This document shows positions 27,484 through 36,209 of a stretch of DNA of 64,000 nt, in pieces. Below the pieces are notes generated by a model. It was not told where the DNA came from. It ran no database searches and was given only the letters and a program-made list of their open reading frames with translations. Origin of the DNA: Alkalimarinus alittae (GTDB lineage Bacteria > Pseudomonadota > Gammaproteobacteria > Pseudomonadales > Oleiphilaceae); assembly GCF_026016465.1 (NCBI RefSeq), contig NZ_CP100390.1, forward strand, positions 868,001 through 932,000, given 5' to 3'. Made by a program: the position numbers and the translations under genes. How positions within the stretch are numbered: the first letter of the stretch is position 1; each line of letters opens with the position of its first letter.

Positions 27484-28368
27484 TTAATGCTTTATTAGCT
27501 CCAACCATTTTTGCTCGCTAGCCATTTGATTTCTCATGTCGAAGGCTAGTCTATGAGTTCCATGGCAGGTTGCGCATGCCTGTACTGCTAATGTTCCTAA
27601 AAACCTTCCTTGATCTTTAAGTGTTCCGCCGTGCAAGCTTTCTTCTAGTTTTGCCATTGTTTGCTTAATAGCATCGCTAGGAAACACCTGAGAGCCTTCT
27701 TTATGGCAATCTGAACAAGTGTTGCCGAGCATGGTTAACCCATCGCTAAGCTCTGCGTAAGCCGAGAGCGCCTGTGTGTTGAGGCCGTCTTCAGAAAATA
27801 TCTTGATCTGGTTAACTTGCTCAGTAAGTTCGTTCATGTGAGCGCGAAACAGAACCGGAGCAGGCGTTATGGTGGGGGCTGTGCTAGCCGGCGTGATGTC
27901 AATAGACGAAAAGTCCGGAGCGCGGAATCGCATGGCTGTCGTGACTCTGAAATCTTGGTGGCATGAATCGCAACTGTTGCTTACTTTCTCCAGCATATAG
28001 GTTGCTTCGTCGAACTGCCGGTTTTTACTATTGGCTACGAGAGAAAGCATCGCTTCAGGCTCGAGTGATGAAGACCATTCAGGAACCATGTCACCTATTT
28101 TAAAGTAATGTTCGCTTAGCTTGTTAACCCACTTATCGAGGCGTTCTACATCGCCGGTTTCTATATAGTACTTTACTGCCTGCATTTCACGGCGCAGACT
28201 AAACATAGTGTGCAGCCATACTTGGCGTTTGTTTTCAGGTTTGTACCATTGAGCGAGAGACTCGGGCGGGGCTTTGAAGACAATTACGTTATCTTTGTGC
28301 GCATAGACAACAGCGCCAACAGCTAAAATAAGAAGGCATTGAATGATAAGAAAGTGGGGCCATCGCAT
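27484..28368 (-). CDS. Membrane-anchored triheme c-type cytochrome
   Basis: 294 residues. An N-terminal hydrophobic segment (residues 5-23) would anchor or export the protein. Three CxxCH haem sites are visible: CDSCH (about residue 130), CSDCH (about 215) and CATCH (about 262). The helical regions before the first two sites have the spacing of cytochrome c-prime-like four-helix bundles, so this may be a tandem of two such units plus a C-terminal haem site. It should be an electron carrier on the periplasmic side. A partner reductase or oxidase is not encoded nearby. A strong purine-rich site precedes the ATG. Confidence 0.82.
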   Translation of the reverse strand: MRWPHFLIIQCLLILAVGAVVYAHKDNVIVFKAPPESLAQWYKPENKRQVWLHTMFSLRREMQAVKYYIETGDVERLDKWVNKLSEHYFKIGDMVPEWSSSLEPEAMLSLVANSKNRQFDEATYMLEKVSNSCDSCHQDFRVTTAMRFRAPDFSSIDITPASTAPTITPAPVLFRAHMNELTEQVNQIKIFSEDGLNTQALSAYAELSDGLTMLGNTCSDCHKEGSQVFPSDAIKQTMAKLEESLHGGTLKDQGRFLGTLAVQACATCHGTHRLAFDMRNQMASEQKWLELIKH

Positions 28369-28538
28369 GAAGGAGGTCTGTCTTTTGTTAAATTTATGTT
28401 AGATCAGAATACATCTTTTCAATTTAGCTGCTTTAGATATCCATAAACCCAAGCCCCTCTTATTCATAGAGAGTAAGAAAGGTATAGCAACTTAATACGA
28501 AACAATTAAACGTAGTTTACTTGATGGCCTACATCAAA

Positions 28539-28874
28539 TTATTCGTCGTCACTCTTTTCTGCAGCTTCAAACTCTTCAATAGTTTTTAGTGCAGCATCGA
28601 GCTTTTGCTTGTTTTGATCACTTGTCTGTTTTAATTGATTGTAAGCAGACTGAAGCGTTTTGTTTTTCTTTCGTTGCTCTGCAACTTGGCTTTTTGCACG
28701 CTCAAGAAGTTTGTTTGATTCTGCTGTAGAGCGAGTCGCTTTATCTGCTTTTTTCTCAGCAGCACCGGCTTTTTGGTCAGCCACTTGTAGCAACTTTTTT
28801 AACTTTTTAATTTCGTCGTCTTTAGTGATCTCTTCGAGCTTTTCAATTAGGTCAATTGTGATGTTTTCAGGCAT
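28539..28874 (-). CDS. Lys/Ala/Glu-rich coiled-coil protein
   Basis: 111 residues, starting MPENITIDLIEKLEEI and then a continuous charged helix (LLQVADQKAGAAEKKADKA...) with heptad spacing to the acidic end EFEAAEKSDDE. Soluble, with no signal peptide. No family is recognised with confidence; such proteins are often structural or nucleoid-associated. It is separated from the cytochrome gene by 170 bases and from ggt by 372 bases. Confidence 0.6.
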   Translation of the reverse strand: MPENITIDLIEKLEEITKDDEIKKLKKLLQVADQKAGAAEKKADKATRSTAESNKLLERAKSQVAEQRKKNKTLQSAYNQLKQTSDQNKQKLDAALKTIEEFEAAEKSDDE

Positions 28875-29246
28875 AGATATTGTGACTCTGGGGTTGATTA
28901 AGTTTATAAAGTGAGCAATATAGTTAAGAATGCTAGTATGTTCAACCTAGAATTTGTATCTGAGAAGTTTTTCTGTTGACTTAATGTTAACTCGCGACTA
29001 AGGAGGTAGGCCTAAATAGTATCATTAAGCCCTTTGTTTTAACTTGTTTTTAGTTGTATCTTGTTGAAATATAAGTGAAATAATGGATTGTTCGACGATC
29101 GGATAATTCATTATGGTTAGATTTAGCGTGCAGTAAGATGCTTTGTGATTAATTACAGGCAGTAAATGTCAATTTTTTCAAAAATAGTTGATATTGCATT
29201 TATTTTACAATAATTGTTCGTTTGTACCATTAATCAGGCTGGGTTG
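28875..29246. other. Gene-free stretch between the coiled-coil gene and ggt
   Basis: 372 bases, rich in A and T, with stop codons in all frames. I see no RNA gene, no convincing hairpin and no small frame with a ribosome-binding site. It contains the upstream region of the leftward coiled-coil gene and the 3' flank of ggt. Confidence 0.6.
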
Positions 29247-30998
29247 TTATAGCCCTTTTGCAATACCTTCTCTTCGTGAATCAGCGCCACCGATTAAGCT
29301 TTGGGGTGTCACTAATATGCCATGCAGTCCACTATTAAGTTCACGTATTTTTACCGTGTGCCCTCTATTTTCTAATACCTGTTTTAGGTTGGTGGCTGAG
29401 GTGTCTAACTCTATGTCTGTGGTACCGTTACGGTTGGTTATGTTGGGTAGGTCAATAGCGCGTTGAATATCTAGTTTCCAGTCTAAAATGCCTATGATGG
29501 ATTTAGCAACATAGTTGATAATTCTGCTACCACCTGGAGAGCCAATTACCAGTAATAGCTGATTGTTCTGATCAAACACCATAATTGGGGACATCGAACT
29601 GCGTGGGCGTTTGTTACCCTCGACACGATTGGCTATTGGGAGCGCTTCTTTTTTGCTGCGGAAAGAAAAATCCGTGAGCTGGTTGTTGAGCAAAAAGCCT
29701 CGGGTCATGAGTGTTGATCCAAACGCCATTTCAATACTGGAGGTCATTGAAACCGCACTTCCAAACGGGTCGACAATTGAAATATGAGAGGTTGAAGGCT
29801 GTGCGAGTGTTTGGCCTTTTGAATGACGAGTGCTGCTGGGGATGTTGCCTGCTGGTGCTATGCCCATATCCTTTTTTATATTAATCAGACTTGATCGTTG
29901 CTTTAAATAATCTGAGTCTAGTAGGCCTTCTACAGGGACGTTAACAAAGTCGCTGTCGGCAATGTAGTTATCTCTGTCAGCATAAGCGAGGCGTGAAGCT
30001 TGGCTGAATAAGTGGATAGCATCGGGACTCATGGGTTCATAGGCGCTTAAGTTAAAGGGCTCAAGTAATGCTAATATTTGTAAAACTGCAATGCCTCCTG
30101 ATGTTGGCGGGCCCATGCCGCAGACTTTGTAATGGTGGTAGGGGGCGCATATTGGGGGGCGCTCTTTTGCTTGGTATGAGGCAAGGTCTGCTTCTGTGAG
30201 TAGTCCTGGGTTATCGTTAGCGCCTTGCACAGAAGCGATAATATCTTTGGCAATTGCGCCGCTATAAAATGCTTTTGAGCCTTGTGCTGCAATTGTTTTT
30301 AACGTGGCGGCCAGCTGAGGGTTGCGAAGAAGTGCGCCGGACTTTAACGGCTCTCCGTCGGGGTAAAAGTAATCTCTGGCAGTGTCGTAGCGGCCCAGAG
30401 CAGGGTTGGTTTTTTTGGCGACAAGCAGGTGTAAGCGTTCTGATACTATAAACCCGTTTTCTGATAATGCAATGGCTTCTTTGAAAAGGGATTGCCAAGG
30501 GCGTTTCCCGTATTTCTGATGGGCTTTAGCGAGTACTGCGAGGACACCAGGGGCGCCCACAGAACGGCCACCTGCCAGGGCATCCCACCAGTTCATAGGT
30601 TGCCCTTTTGAATCGATAAATAGCGCACTTGTCGCCGCTGAAGGGGCCGTTTCGCGGCCATCCCAGCTAGTGAGTTGATGGGTGTTGTTATCCCAGTGGA
30701 GAAGAAATGCGCCACCTCCAATACCTGATGATTGTGGCTCTACTAGGGTTAGTACCATTTGTACGGCTATAGCTGCGTCTACTGCGCTTCCGCCTTCGCT
30801 AAGGACTCGGTAACCGGCTTCGACCGCATAAGGATTTGCTGCGGCGACCATAAATTTTTCTGACTTTACAGAAGACTTTAACTGGGTACCTGTGGCGGCT
30901 TCAGGGTCACGCGCTTCGCCAAGGGGCGTTTTCGCCATGGCAAACGTAGATACTAGCGTCATCAATATAACAATACATATTTGCTGTCGATTAGGCAT
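29247..30998 (-). CDS. ggt: Gamma-glutamyltransferase
   Basis: 583 residues with an N-terminal signal peptide (about 1-22). The precursor is cleaved at Thr403 in PSTSHISIVD, which becomes the nucleophile of the small subunit. GGSAVDAAIAVQMVLTLVEP, SSGIGGGAFLLHWD, PPTSGGIAVLQIL, and SPIMVFD with IGSPGGSRIINYV are the family signatures. The enzyme transfers or hydrolyses the gamma-glutamyl group of glutathione in the periplasm, giving cysteine and glutamate for uptake. Length and motif order are normal. It is a single gene with its own flanks. Confidence 0.95.
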   Translation of the reverse strand: MPNRQQICIVILMTLVSTFAMAKTPLGEARDPEAATGTQLKSSVKSEKFMVAAANPYAVEAGYRVLSEGGSAVDAAIAVQMVLTLVEPQSSGIGGGAFLLHWDNNTHQLTSWDGRETAPSAATSALFIDSKGQPMNWWDALAGGRSVGAPGVLAVLAKAHQKYGKRPWQSLFKEAIALSENGFIVSERLHLLVAKKTNPALGRYDTARDYFYPDGEPLKSGALLRNPQLAATLKTIAAQGSKAFYSGAIAKDIIASVQGANDNPGLLTEADLASYQAKERPPICAPYHHYKVCGMGPPTSGGIAVLQILALLEPFNLSAYEPMSPDAIHLFSQASRLAYADRDNYIADSDFVNVPVEGLLDSDYLKQRSSLINIKKDMGIAPAGNIPSSTRHSKGQTLAQPSTSHISIVDPFGSAVSMTSSIEMAFGSTLMTRGFLLNNQLTDFSFRSKKEALPIANRVEGNKRPRSSMSPIMVFDQNNQLLLVIGSPGGSRIINYVAKSIIGILDWKLDIQRAIDLPNITNRNGTTDIELDTSATNLKQVLENRGHTVKIRELNSGLHGILVTPQSLIGGADSRREGIAKGL

Positions 30999-31079
30999 GT
31001 GTAACTCAATATCCGTTAGGTGTTAAGGTTACTTTATTATACGGTCGCCTCTAGTGTAGGCTAATAACAATACATTGCT

Positions 31080-32147
31080 TTAAGCTGAATGATAGCGCTG
31101 AGCAATTTCTTCATAGTTTGCAATAATTTTACTGATATAGGTACTTGTCTCTTCGTATGCTGGCAGTAACCCATACTGGGTGTATATGGGTTGGTTGGTC
31201 CAAGTCCTAGAAAGTCCTGCATTGTAGGCAGCAGAAGCTGAAAGAATATTTCCGCTTCTAACCCTTAATGCGTTTGCGAGCATTTTAACCATGGCAAAAA
31301 TAGGTTTTTGGTAAGTGAATCGTTCGTCAAACTGGTTAAAAAATGCAGTTTGGCCAAATAAATCCCGTTGACCTAGTTCAGTGATGTTGGTTTCTAGGTA
31401 ATCAATATAATTTTCTTTAGCTTGGCTAATCGCGATGTTGATCTCACTTATTTTAGCCATGTAGTTCAACTGCGCTTGAGCTTCTTCGGAGGCACTTTGT
31501 CCTTGCGCCATATAGCTCAGGGCTTTTTCAAGGTTAAACGATTTTGCGCTTTTATTGCTATTGATAAATGCGCTTCGTTCTTTAATCAGTGCATTATACT
31601 GCTCTAATGAGCCAGCAAGCTCAGGCTTTTTATATGGGGCTAGATGATGTTTGGGAAGGTCGCCTGCCACAATCATTTGATGCCCAACTCTAGCTGTATA
31701 AGGCATAAATTGACAAATGCCTGCTGCTAGTGAGCGAGACAATGCAAACTCACAGAATAGAGACTCGGCCTTAATTTGAGACAGTACCCAAATAGGGTCT
31801 ACAGGGTAAAGTGACGCATGGTGCTTGGTTGCTTTATTGACCCAATAGATAATATTGGTTAAACGGTTTTCAAAGTCTATTTGTTCAAACGGTTGACCCC
31901 AAAACTGGAGCGACATGCCTGCGTAATGGGTTTTTAGGAAGTCAAAAACTGCACGTTCAAGCTTAACTCTATCGTTGTCAGAAAGTTCGAATGAGGTGCC
32001 TCGATTGATAAGAAAATTTAATGACGCGTCTTGTTTTGAATGCTGCGCTGATTCTTGGCTAAATGTACTTACACTTTGGGCTGAAAGGGCAAGACCAGTG
32101 CTAGCAAGAAGGAAGTTGCGTCTGTTGATGCCGGCGCTGTGTTTCAT
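31080..32147 (-). CDS. Tat-exported SLT-type lytic transglycosylase
   Basis: 355 residues. The N-terminus NRRNFLLASTGLALSAQS carries a twin-arginine motif (RRNFLLAS), so it is probably exported folded through Tat, unusual for this enzyme class. The transglycosylase domain has the catalytic glutamate in QIKAESLF (about residue 129), then SLAAGICQFMPYTARVG (GxxQ-type motif) and ASAAYNAGLSRT (AYNxG) near the end. It cuts the glycan chains of peptidoglycan. A long helical insert sits between the two halves of the domain. It lies 28 bases after a periplasmic binding protein gene on the same strand, so the two may be one transcript. Confidence 0.85.
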   Translation of the reverse strand: MKHSAGINRRNFLLASTGLALSAQSVSTFSQESAQHSKQDASLNFLINRGTSFELSDNDRVKLERAVFDFLKTHYAGMSLQFWGQPFEQIDFENRLTNIIYWVNKATKHHASLYPVDPIWVLSQIKAESLFCEFALSRSLAAGICQFMPYTARVGHQMIVAGDLPKHHLAPYKKPELAGSLEQYNALIKERSAFINSNKSAKSFNLEKALSYMAQGQSASEEAQAQLNYMAKISEINIAISQAKENYIDYLETNITELGQRDLFGQTAFFNQFDERFTYQKPIFAMVKMLANALRVRSGNILSASAAYNAGLSRTWTNQPIYTQYGLLPAYEETSTYISKIIANYEEIAQRYHSA

Positions 32148-32175
32148 GAATATATGCTCGTACAGTATGACTAAA

Positions 32176-33030
32176 TTAGGGTGGGGTTACGTTATGTTGA
32201 TTTAATAGAAGGTTTAATGTTCCGCTGCTATAAATATCCTGTAGCGCTAAAGACAGTTTATAGCCGATCGAGCCTGCTAATTGTTGCGTGGGAAAGTTGT
32301 CTGGTGATATTTCTACCGCAGGATTGTAGTAAGGGTTTGGTTCTTCTTTATAGAGAGGGGATTGTCGAGAAATTCCCGCGTAAAGCTTTTGGGATTTTCC
32401 AGGGCAGCATTGAGTATGAGTTTTAATATTGAGGTGAGTTAAGTCGCTGATGCTATGTTTTTTAAGGTAGTTATTGTACTCTAAGGTGTCTATTTGGTAA
32501 AAAACTTTGCGATTCCAACTAATCATTTTAATGGCTTTGGATGCGGTCAACCCGACTAGCTCTTGGTATGTGATCCCTTTGTTTTTAGCTTCATTCGCCG
32601 TGGTTCTACCTGCCTCAATAATCCAGTTTAAGTTTGTTGACTTTATATCACTTAGACTATTAATGTCTTGTATATTAGCGGGTGTGAGGCCGTAGTAATG
32701 CTCTTTTCGGTGCAGTCCGTTTGGTATGTAAAACATATATTGGGAGCGGTACTCATCAAAGCCTGTGCTGGGATAAATATCGACCTTGCCTGCCTCCAAC
32801 TCTCTAAGCGCTCTCTTTTTGGGGAATCGTTTAATGATAAGTGTGCAGTCAATCCTTTTGGCCGCCTCGGTGTAGAGTGCTTGATATAGACCGCTATTGT
32901 CGGGGGAGGGGGCCATATAGCCAAACTTTCCCACATTCTTGTATGCCAAAGTGAGTGTGCAATTTGTCTCTGCTAACAGTGAGCCATTAAATAATATTAG
33001 TAAGGTAAAAAAAGTATATCTTGCTTTCAT
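32176..33030 (-). CDS. Periplasmic substrate-binding protein (amino-acid type)
   Basis: 284 residues with a signal peptide (MKARYTFFTLLILFNGSLLA). The mature part has the type 3 bacterial solute-binding pattern: YQALYTEAAKRIDCTLIIKRFPKKRALRELEAGKVDIYPS contains the conserved segment in which the ligand site is built, and NWIIEAGRTTANEAK starts the second lobe. No ABC permease is nearby, so it may be a sensor or an orphan. Four cysteines are present (CTL twice, CC), possible disulfides. It is the last gene before the tRNA-Met fragment that marks the island edge. Confidence 0.75.
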   Translation of the reverse strand: MKARYTFFTLLILFNGSLLAETNCTLTLAYKNVGKFGYMAPSPDNSGLYQALYTEAAKRIDCTLIIKRFPKKRALRELEAGKVDIYPSTGFDEYRSQYMFYIPNGLHRKEHYYGLTPANIQDINSLSDIKSTNLNWIIEAGRTTANEAKNKGITYQELVGLTASKAIKMISWNRKVFYQIDTLEYNNYLKKHSISDLTHLNIKTHTQCCPGKSQKLYAGISRQSPLYKEEPNPYYNPAVEISPDNFPTQQLAGSIGYKLSLALQDIYSSGTLNLLLNQHNVTPP

Positions 33031-33186
33031 AGAACTAATCAGCGACTTGAGCTTCTCTCAATGTGAGCATTTTGGTATGTGTTTATTGATCGTGAGTAGA
33101 CTATCTCAAGCTTAGCAGTGATTGGCAAGTATTAAGGGGGGGATTCTAATAAGGATTTTTAAGAGAGGATCTTGCTAGAGAAAAAG

Positions 33187-33235
33187 TGGTGGCTACACCG
33201 GGATTCGAACCTGGGACCCCATCATTATGAGTGAT
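33187..33235 (-). other. 3' fragment of tRNA-Met(CAU): attachment-site scar at the island edge
   Basis: Read on the minus strand the 49 bases run from the anticodon stem (ATCACTCATAATGATGGGG, anticodon CAT) through the variable loop and T-arm GGTTCGAATCC to GTAGCCACCA, that is roughly positions 28-76 of elongator tRNA-Met. The 5' half (acceptor strand GGCTAC and D-arm) is absent, so it is not a tRNA gene. Such 3' fragments form when a tyrosine-recombinase element inserts into the 3' end of a tRNA. From its orientation the intact tRNA should lie at the other end of the element, to the right of this window. Confidence 0.85.
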
Positions 33236-34169
33236 AGATGACTTTGTAACTGTTTGATTTATAAGTGCTCTGGTTGCGTCGATCGTACCCATTTTCTGCA
33301 ACCAAACGCAACTAACGGCAACGGTATTACGAAGATTTTGCGAACTTAAAATGGAGTTTTATTCTTAACAACTCTGGGGGATTAATGCAGATTGATTGGT
33401 TACGATTTGACAACAAGTCTCACTAAGTCACAAATAGCTAGAGCTTGTTCTTCCTTGTGTCTTAGTTTGACATATGTCTGTACAGTGATTCCTTTATAGT
33501 TCACATCCGTTTGTGAATTCCGTTGACCTTGAATACTCCAATTCTGAAGCAAGGGTTTGATCAAAAGTAAACCTTCACTGAAGTAATAAGTCCGCTTCTA
33601 TGACTAACGAATCTAATATCACGTTTACGTGCAAAATGGGTGTATTTGCGCTGCTCTAGTCGACCGATGCATATTCCAGCACACTCGATCACCCTCGTTC
33701 CACTAACCCGATCACTCGTTTTACTCTTGTAGGTTTCTTTAAATTAAAGAGGAAACAGGTAACCTTGATGCAATACCGGTTTTCCCGCCTAAATTGCTCG
33801 TTACTGCATTGATACTCTAGATCAAGCACAGGGCATGAGGCAGATTACCATCATTACGAATTGGAGGTCACTGTTATTCGGCGTTAACATGACTAAGCAT
33901 ACAACTAGAGGCGACTTAATACTCAGTTGCCTCTAGTCACTTTTAATAAAAACAACATTCCTAAAAAACATTATGTGACATAGCGCACACATATAACCAT
34001 CAATTAAAAAATCAACTTCCCACTACGTCCACCACTAGAAACATCATAGGCTTTGTTTTATATATCAATCAAGATGAGCAAATAAGCTATTAATATCAAC
34101 GTGATATATGCCTTACTTCGATAATATTTTGCACTTGGAATTCGGATAGTAATTAACAAAAAATACGAA
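33236..34169. other. Gene-poor left end of the island
   Basis: About 930 bases with no gene I can support. On the minus strand a frame of 66 codons without a normal start runs from 33597 to a stop at 33400 (it contains ITVQTYVKLRHKEEQALAI) and looks like a remnant. Near 33276-33326 GTTGCG, GCAACC, CGCAAC and GGCAAC recur, which could be recombinase arm sites next to the attachment scar, but they are short. No integrase gene is present at this end. Confidence 0.4.
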
Positions 34170-34213
34170 ACGGATGAAAACGGAATCAACAACGGATGGA
34201 AACGGTATTCCCA
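34170..34213. repeat. Two 22-bp tandem repeats upstream of the 34.3-kb gene
   Basis: Two adjacent 22-bp units beginning ACGGATGAAAACGGAATC and ACGGATGGAAACGG. They end 61 bases before the ATG of the next gene. A second pair with the same period and core (CGGANGGAAACNGAAT) stands upstream of the gene at 45,106. Two helical turns of spacing fit a protein-binding direct repeat. See the matching entry at 44,991. Confidence 0.7.
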
Positions 34214-34274
34214 AAAAGAAAAATCATGTATTAAATAAGAACCGGTCTCAAAAACATCAACTGGAGCGGTAATT

Positions 34275-35084
34275 ATGACACAACCTATTATGAACAATTT
34301 ACATTTAATTAAATCGACTGAAGAACGCAAAACATTCATCGATATAGCGCATGAGTTTTCTAACCAGACGTGCGAAATTCCAAAAAAGACGTTTGAAGAA
34401 GGATTTGCTAAAGCTGCCGGATTCAGGAGTGTCTCTGAAATGGAAGCTCAATATGCATTTGTTATAGACACAGAAGTTGCGTACATAAAATTTCAGGATT
34501 ATTTCGAAAACGACAAGAATATTAAACTACCAGAAAACTCTCTTTTTGAGGTTGCTAGGAAGATTGGCTCGTTTTTCCCCATTGTCCCGAGTGAAGACTC
34601 ATCTGTATATTTATATATATTTTGGCAGAACGGCGTTTTGTCATCACCATACATCAAAGACCAAAGAGATAACCTCATTTATCACCCAAATACTGCAACA
34701 GGTTATAAGGTGCCAGGCATATTAACGAAAGAAAGTTACACAGCTTTGGGTCAGAAATTAACTCACGTTGTTATCCAGGCACAAACAGAAGTCTTAGAAA
34801 CAGGTCGAGTTAGTGACGCATCAAGGGAACAAGCAAAAACAATCATCAACTCCCACGATTATCCAAAATCTCTGGATCGAAGCTACTATCTTTTTTCCAA
34901 AAAATTCGACTTAAGTGAGATAACCCTACCAAATGTAATTGACGTTAAGGTTATTTGGAATTTGGTGGGCCTTATGCTAATCGATTTACCAAACGCATCA
35001 CCACTGGCGCTTTTTCAGTATGTCTTGGGGGAAAAGTATATTTTAAACAATGAGCTAGGTTCTCCAAAAAAAGCTGTGCACTAA
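34275..35084 (+). CDS. Unknown protein of 269 residues
   Basis: A soluble protein beginning MTQPIMNNLHLIKSTEERK. It has no signal peptide, no membrane segment and no motif I know. Aromatic and acidic residues are spread evenly (YLYIFWQNGVLSSPYI, SFFPIVPSEDSS) as in a globular alpha/beta protein. TGGAGCGG stands at normal distance before the ATG. It is the first complete gene inside the island, is preceded by two 22-bp repeats shared with another island gene, and is followed within five bases by an imperfect palindrome resembling an integron attC site. Function unknown. Confidence 0.7.
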   Translation: MTQPIMNNLHLIKSTEERKTFIDIAHEFSNQTCEIPKKTFEEGFAKAAGFRSVSEMEAQYAFVIDTEVAYIKFQDYFENDKNIKLPENSLFEVARKIGSFFPIVPSEDSSVYLYIFWQNGVLSSPYIKDQRDNLIYHPNTATGYKVPGILTKESYTALGQKLTHVVIQAQTEVLETGRVSDASREQAKTIINSHDYPKSLDRSYYLFSKKFDLSEITLPNVIDVKVIWNLVGLMLIDLPNASPLALFQYVLGEKYILNNELGSPKKAVH

Positions 35085-35088
35085 AAAA

Positions 35089-35151
35089 AACGCTGCCGTG
35101 GAAAATTTACTCGCTAACGCTCCTAAATTTCTGCAGAGCGCGGCGTTAAAC
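35089..35151. repeat. Imperfect palindrome, attC-like
   Basis: Just after the stop of the 34.3-kb gene, AACGCTGCCG at the left and GCGCGGCGTT at the right pair over most of their length, with an inner AAATTTA/TAAATTT stem, about 59 bases in all. The right end GCGTTAAAC contains GTTAAAC, which fits the GTTRRRY cut site of integron cassettes; the left core fits only at AAC. A simple transcription hairpin is the alternative, but there is no T-run. Confidence 0.35.
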
Positions 35152-35158
35152 GAGGCTT

Positions 35159-35719
35159 GGGTTCTCGACGCTAGTGCAACACCCTGCGTCGAATCCAGTC
35201 ACCTAGATTGACAAAGTTGAAGTAACCTGGTTTTTGATCCAGCTAGAATAAGATGCAATCTAAAACAATAACACTTGAAAATCTCGTTATGAAATACGAT
35301 TCTCGGATAGCGGATTTGCAGTGAGACTGAGACATTTCGCATTTATTGGCAATGTCTGCTTTTTTGAAAGCTGCCATTATATGTAATATGTAAAAATCAA
35401 CTTGTCGGCTCTTCGATCAAATTAATTGACCAGAAAAATCACCGATTACGGTCCAAACCTACCAATTTAAAATTCTTCAGTATGTCGATAAAATGAGCGT
35501 GGAAAAAATGTCCTGTTTTCTTCTAAAGCGACAAGCCCACGACATCAAACAAAATGTAATCCTATTTCCTATTTTTGGTAAAAAAATAGCGGCAAATAAC
35601 TGCGAGTTTGGTGCGGCGCTAACAACAGATACACCATGTGTTCTAAACTATCTCGAAACGCTGGGATTTGAGGTGAGGTGGATTGAAAGAATTGACCACC
35701 TCACATCTTGAATCGTGTT
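35159..35719. repeat. 0.56-kb direct repeat, copy 1
   Basis: 561 bases from GGGTTCTCGACG to GAATCGTGTT that recur at 50,202-50,772 in the same orientation. The two differ by a few single bases and by ten extra bases (CTAAATCGAT) in copy 2. The left end holds a perfect stem TCGACGC/GCGTCGA at 35165-35192. A frame for 72 residues fills the right part. Flanking sequences of the two copies are unrelated, so the ends are sharp, as for a mobile or cassette-like unit. Confidence 0.9.
35493..35711 (+). CDS. Repeat-borne small protein of 72 residues, copy 1
   Basis: MSVEKMSCFLLKRQAHDIKQ... ending LGFEVRWIERIDHLTS. Four cysteines are present but not in a metal-site pattern I know. It is encoded in the 0.56-kb repeat and occurs again at 50,546 with one change (Ala to Val). 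Conservation of the frame between copies is not informative because the copies are nearly identical in DNA. There is no strong ribosome-binding site. It may be a real small protein or chance. Confidence 0.45.
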   Translation: MSVEKMSCFLLKRQAHDIKQNVILFPIFGKKIAANNCEFGAALTTDTPCVLNYLETLGFEVRWIERIDHLTS

Positions 35720-35917
35720 GTCAGCGTCTTAGCTTGTCTTACACGTTGCATGACATCCGGTTGATCTTCTTTTCGAATGTGAGCCTGAGTGAGCTTTGCT
35801 TTGATAAGAGGAGTGACTTTTTCAATATCACTCTTGGTTCGAGAGTGTGCTAGATACACATCTGCAATTTCCTGTGTGCTCGCGTTTTTGTCTTTTCGTA
35901 AGAGTTGGATAACCTCT
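35701..35917 (-). pseudogene. Unidentified gene fragment
   Basis: On the minus strand an open frame without a start runs from 35917 (just after an in-frame stop) to a stop at 35701. It reads VIQLLRKDKNASTQEIADVY and later TPLIKAKLTQAHIRK, a helical basic protein piece that resembles a helix-turn-helix or coiled segment of a larger protein. Its last codons lie inside the 0.56-kb repeat, so the original C-terminus was replaced. I cannot name the parent gene. Confidence 0.35.
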
Positions 35918-35951
35918 TAAGTAAGTGCCATTCGACTCTGACCCTAATTAG

Positions 35952-36201
35952 TTAAAACAACAAAGTATCTACTTCTGGGATATCGACGCCTTCATTAAAA
36001 ATATCGACAACGCAGAGAACATTAATGTTTCCTGAGCGAATAGCCTGCTGCTTTTGCTGACGCTCGTGACTATTATCACTGGTCAGTACATCAGCATTGA
36101 TCCCTTTCAGCAATAATTGTTTTGCCATGTATTGCGCATGCTCTTTGCTCACGCAGAAAGCTAATGCTTTCATTTCTCTAATGTCTGTCAATATCTCCCA
36201 G
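35952..36201 (-). pseudogene. Superfamily II helicase fragment (DUF3427/RadD-like)
   Basis: About 80 codons reading MKALAFCVSKEHAQYMAKQL..., then INVLCVVDIFNEGVDIPEVD, the helicase motifs IV to V of a DEAD/DEAH-type enzyme of the kind that carries a C-terminal DUF3427 domain. The 5' side is cut at the left end of the transposase element at 36202: the frame stays open (WEILTDIR) right up to it. The 3' side is also lost, since a stop follows VDTLLF. It cannot make a functional helicase. Confidence 0.75.
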
Positions 36202-36209
36202 ATTACCTA

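Noticed and set aside
28519-28536. TTGAT...ATCAA near the 28.5-kb coiled-coil gene as an FNR box
   Set aside because: The half-sites are seven bases apart instead of four, and the site lies at the 3' end of the gene.
33187-33235. A functional tRNA-Met gene
   Set aside because: Only the 3' two thirds are present; the acceptor 5' strand and D-arm are missing from the sequence next to it.
33236-34274. Integrase gene next to the attachment scar
   Set aside because: No frame with tyrosine-recombinase motifs; only short remnants are present.
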